Shown here: one piece after another, positions 6,452 through 7,662 of the stretch | Layout of the letters: every line of letters starts with the position of its first letter | Numbering within the stretch: the stretch's first letter is position 1 | Assembly (NCBI GenBank): GCA_017420605.1 | Contig: JAFOIS010000272.1 | Location: 1-7,662 of the forward strand | DNA length: 7,662 nucleotides | Direction of reading: 5' to 3' | Source: Lachnospiraceae bacterium | GTDB lineage: Bacteria > Bacillota > Clostridia > Lachnospirales > Lachnospiraceae | The notes under the pieces: model-generated | What the model saw: only the letters and a program-made list of their open reading frames with translations | Told to the model about the DNA's origin: nothing | Databases searched by the model: none | Translations under genes and position numbers: made by a program

Positions 6452-7662
6452 ATGAATGGGTTAATCATGATGCTGATCGCGATCGTCGTTCTGGGCGGTG
6501 GTTATCTTTTTTACGGACGGTGGCTCGCGAAAACGTGGGGGATCGATCCCAAGGCAAAGACGCCCGCGTACGAACTTCGGGACGGCGTCGACTATGAACC
6601 GGCGGATACGCGGGTCGTCTTCGGACATCAGTTCGCGTCGATCGCCGGCGCAGGCCCGATCAACGGGCCGATCCAGGCGGCGGTTTTCGGCTGGGTCCCG
6701 GTGCTTCTGTGGGTCCTTATCGGCGGCGTATTCTTCGGCGCGGTCCAGGACTTCTCGGCCATGTATGCTTCCGTAAAGAACAAGGGGCGTACGATCGGCT
6801 ACATTATCGAAGAGTACATCGGAAAACTCGGTAAGAAGCTGTTTCTTCTGTTCTGCTGGCTGTTCTGCATCCTCGTCGTGGCGGCGTTTGCGGACGTCGT
6901 CGCGGGAACGTTCAACGGTTTTACCGCGGACGGCGCGAAGATCCCGGCCAACGGCAGCGTCGCGACGACGAGCATGCTCTTCATTCTGGAAGCGGTCGCT
7001 CTCGGCGTCCTGCTCCGTTTCTCCAAACTGAACAAATGGGTCAACACCTTTATCGCGATCGCGCTTCTTGTCGGCGGCATCGCGGCGGGCCTTGCATGCC
7101 CGGTCTATCTGCCGGCCGGCACCTGGCACGTCATCGTCTTCATCTACATCCTGATCGCTTCGGTCGTCCCGGTCTGGGCGCTTCTGCAGCCGCGCGACTA
7201 CCTGAACAGCTATCTGCTTGTTTTCATGATCCTGGCCGCGGTCATCGGCATCGTGGTGACCAATCCGAGCATCAACCTGCCGGCCTTTACGAGCTTTACG
7301 GTCGAAGGCACCGGCAATATGTTCCCGATCCTTTTCGTCACGATCGCCTGCGGCGCGGTCTCCGGGTTCCATTCCCTGGTATCCTCCGGTACGGCGTCCA
7401 AGCAGATCAAGAATGAAAAGAACATGCTTCCGGTCTCCTTCGGCGCGATGCTGCTGGAGTCCATGCTCGCGGTCATCGCCCTGATCGCGGTGGCGAGCTT
7501 TGCGTCCGGCGAAGCCGCGGCGGCGGGATACAATACGCCCGCGCAGATCTTTGCGGGCGGCGTCGCCAACTTCCTTGCGAAGATCGGTCTGCCGCATGCC
7601 GTCATTTTCACGCTGGTGAACCTTGCGGTCTCCGCGTTCGCGCTGACGTCTCTCGACTCGGT
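6452..7662 (+). CDS. cstA: Carbon starvation protein CstA-family peptide/amino-acid permease (3' partial)
   Basis: Only the first 403 codons lie in the window, and the frame is still open at the right edge. CstA-family proteins are multi-pass inner-membrane transporters linked to uptake of peptides (or pyruvate in the BtsT branch) when carbon is scarce. About ten hydrophobic segments are visible. Family signatures include DGVDYEP (44-50), FGHQFASIAGAGPINGPI (57-74), AVQDF, QPRDYLNSYLL (from 246), and CGAVSGFHSLVSSGT (from 300). The start is ATG at 6452, with GGGAGG 7 bases upstream and a normal CstA first helix. It is transcribed divergently from the metal operon with a 215-base intergenic region between them. 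No functional link to metal uptake is visible beyond adjacency. Whether it is the long form (about 700 residues in E. coli) or a shorter Gram-positive form cannot be told here. Confidence 0.94.
   Translation, partial: MNGLIMMLIAIVVLGGGYLFYGRWLAKTWGIDPKAKTPAYELRDGVDYEPADTRVVFGHQFASIAGAGPINGPIQAAVFGWVPVLLWVLIGGVFFGAVQDFSAMYASVKNKGRTIGYIIEEYIGKLGKKLFLLFCWLFCILVVAAFADVVAGTFNGFTADGAKIPANGSVATTSMLFILEAVALGVLLRFSKLNKWVNTFIAIALLVGGIAAGLACPVYLPAGTWHVIVFIYILIASVVPVWALLQPRDYLNSYLLVFMILAAVIGIVVTNPSINLPAFTSFTVEGTGNMFPILFVTIACGAVSGFHSLVSSGTASKQIKNEKNMLPVSFGAMLLESMLAVIALIAVASFASGEAAAAGYNTPAQIFAGGVANFLAKIGLPHAVIFTLVNLAVSAFALTSLDS

Noticed and set aside
6461..7597. A 378-codon minus-strand open frame opposite the cstA-like gene
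   Set aside because: The product is highly charged and repetitive (Arg, Asp, Glu) with no domain, and the opposite strand encodes an unmistakable CstA protein.

Overview
The window looks like chromosome from a GC-rich member of the Clostridia (Firmicutes). Supporting points are two Gram-positive-style surface proteins with Thr-Pro and Glu/Ser-rich linkers, a lipoprotein GH3 hexosaminidase, a Fur-type regulator fused into an ABC metal-uptake operon, strong AGGAGG-type ribosome binding sites, and a CstA-type permease. This placement is inferred from gene style; no rRNA or other marker gene is present.

Layout. Positions 1-3082 (+ strand) hold two overlapping genes. The first, cut by the left edge, encodes a membrane-anchored protein with the end of a zinc ribbon, a Pro/Gln-rich tail, one membrane segment, a von Willebrand A domain and a C-terminal C-type lectin domain. 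The second encodes a NagZ-like beta-N-acetylhexosaminidase lipoprotein. Positions 3060-6236 (- strand) hold a four-gene metal-uptake operon, in transcription order: a Fur-family regulator (probably Zur), a ZnuA-like binding lipoprotein with a His-rich loop, the ZnuC-like ATPase and the ZnuB-like permease. Positions 6237-6451 are a divergent intergenic region, with a promoter and a palindromic operator for the metal operon and a separate promoter for the rightward gene. Positions 6452-7662 (+) hold the first 403 codons of a CstA carbon-starvation/peptide permease, cut by the right edge.

How it fits together. The metal operon appears self-contained. Its first gene is the likely repressor, and a near-perfect inverted repeat sits over the predicted transcription start, so the regulator should control itself and the transporter. 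Two of the three gene junctions are 4-base ATGA overlaps. The third has a 59-base gap that can fold into a GC-rich hairpin. The left pair may act together at the cell surface, one binding glycan or protein through its lectin and vWA domains and the other trimming N-acetylglucosamine-containing wall fragments. The hexosaminidase gene and the permease gene converge and overlap by 23 bases with no visible terminator between them.

No mobile element, CRISPR array, tRNA or rRNA was seen. The genes are largely of known families. The least ordinary items are the zinc-ribbon/vWA/lectin protein, the operator over the metal-operon start site, and the altered metal-ligand positions in the binding protein.
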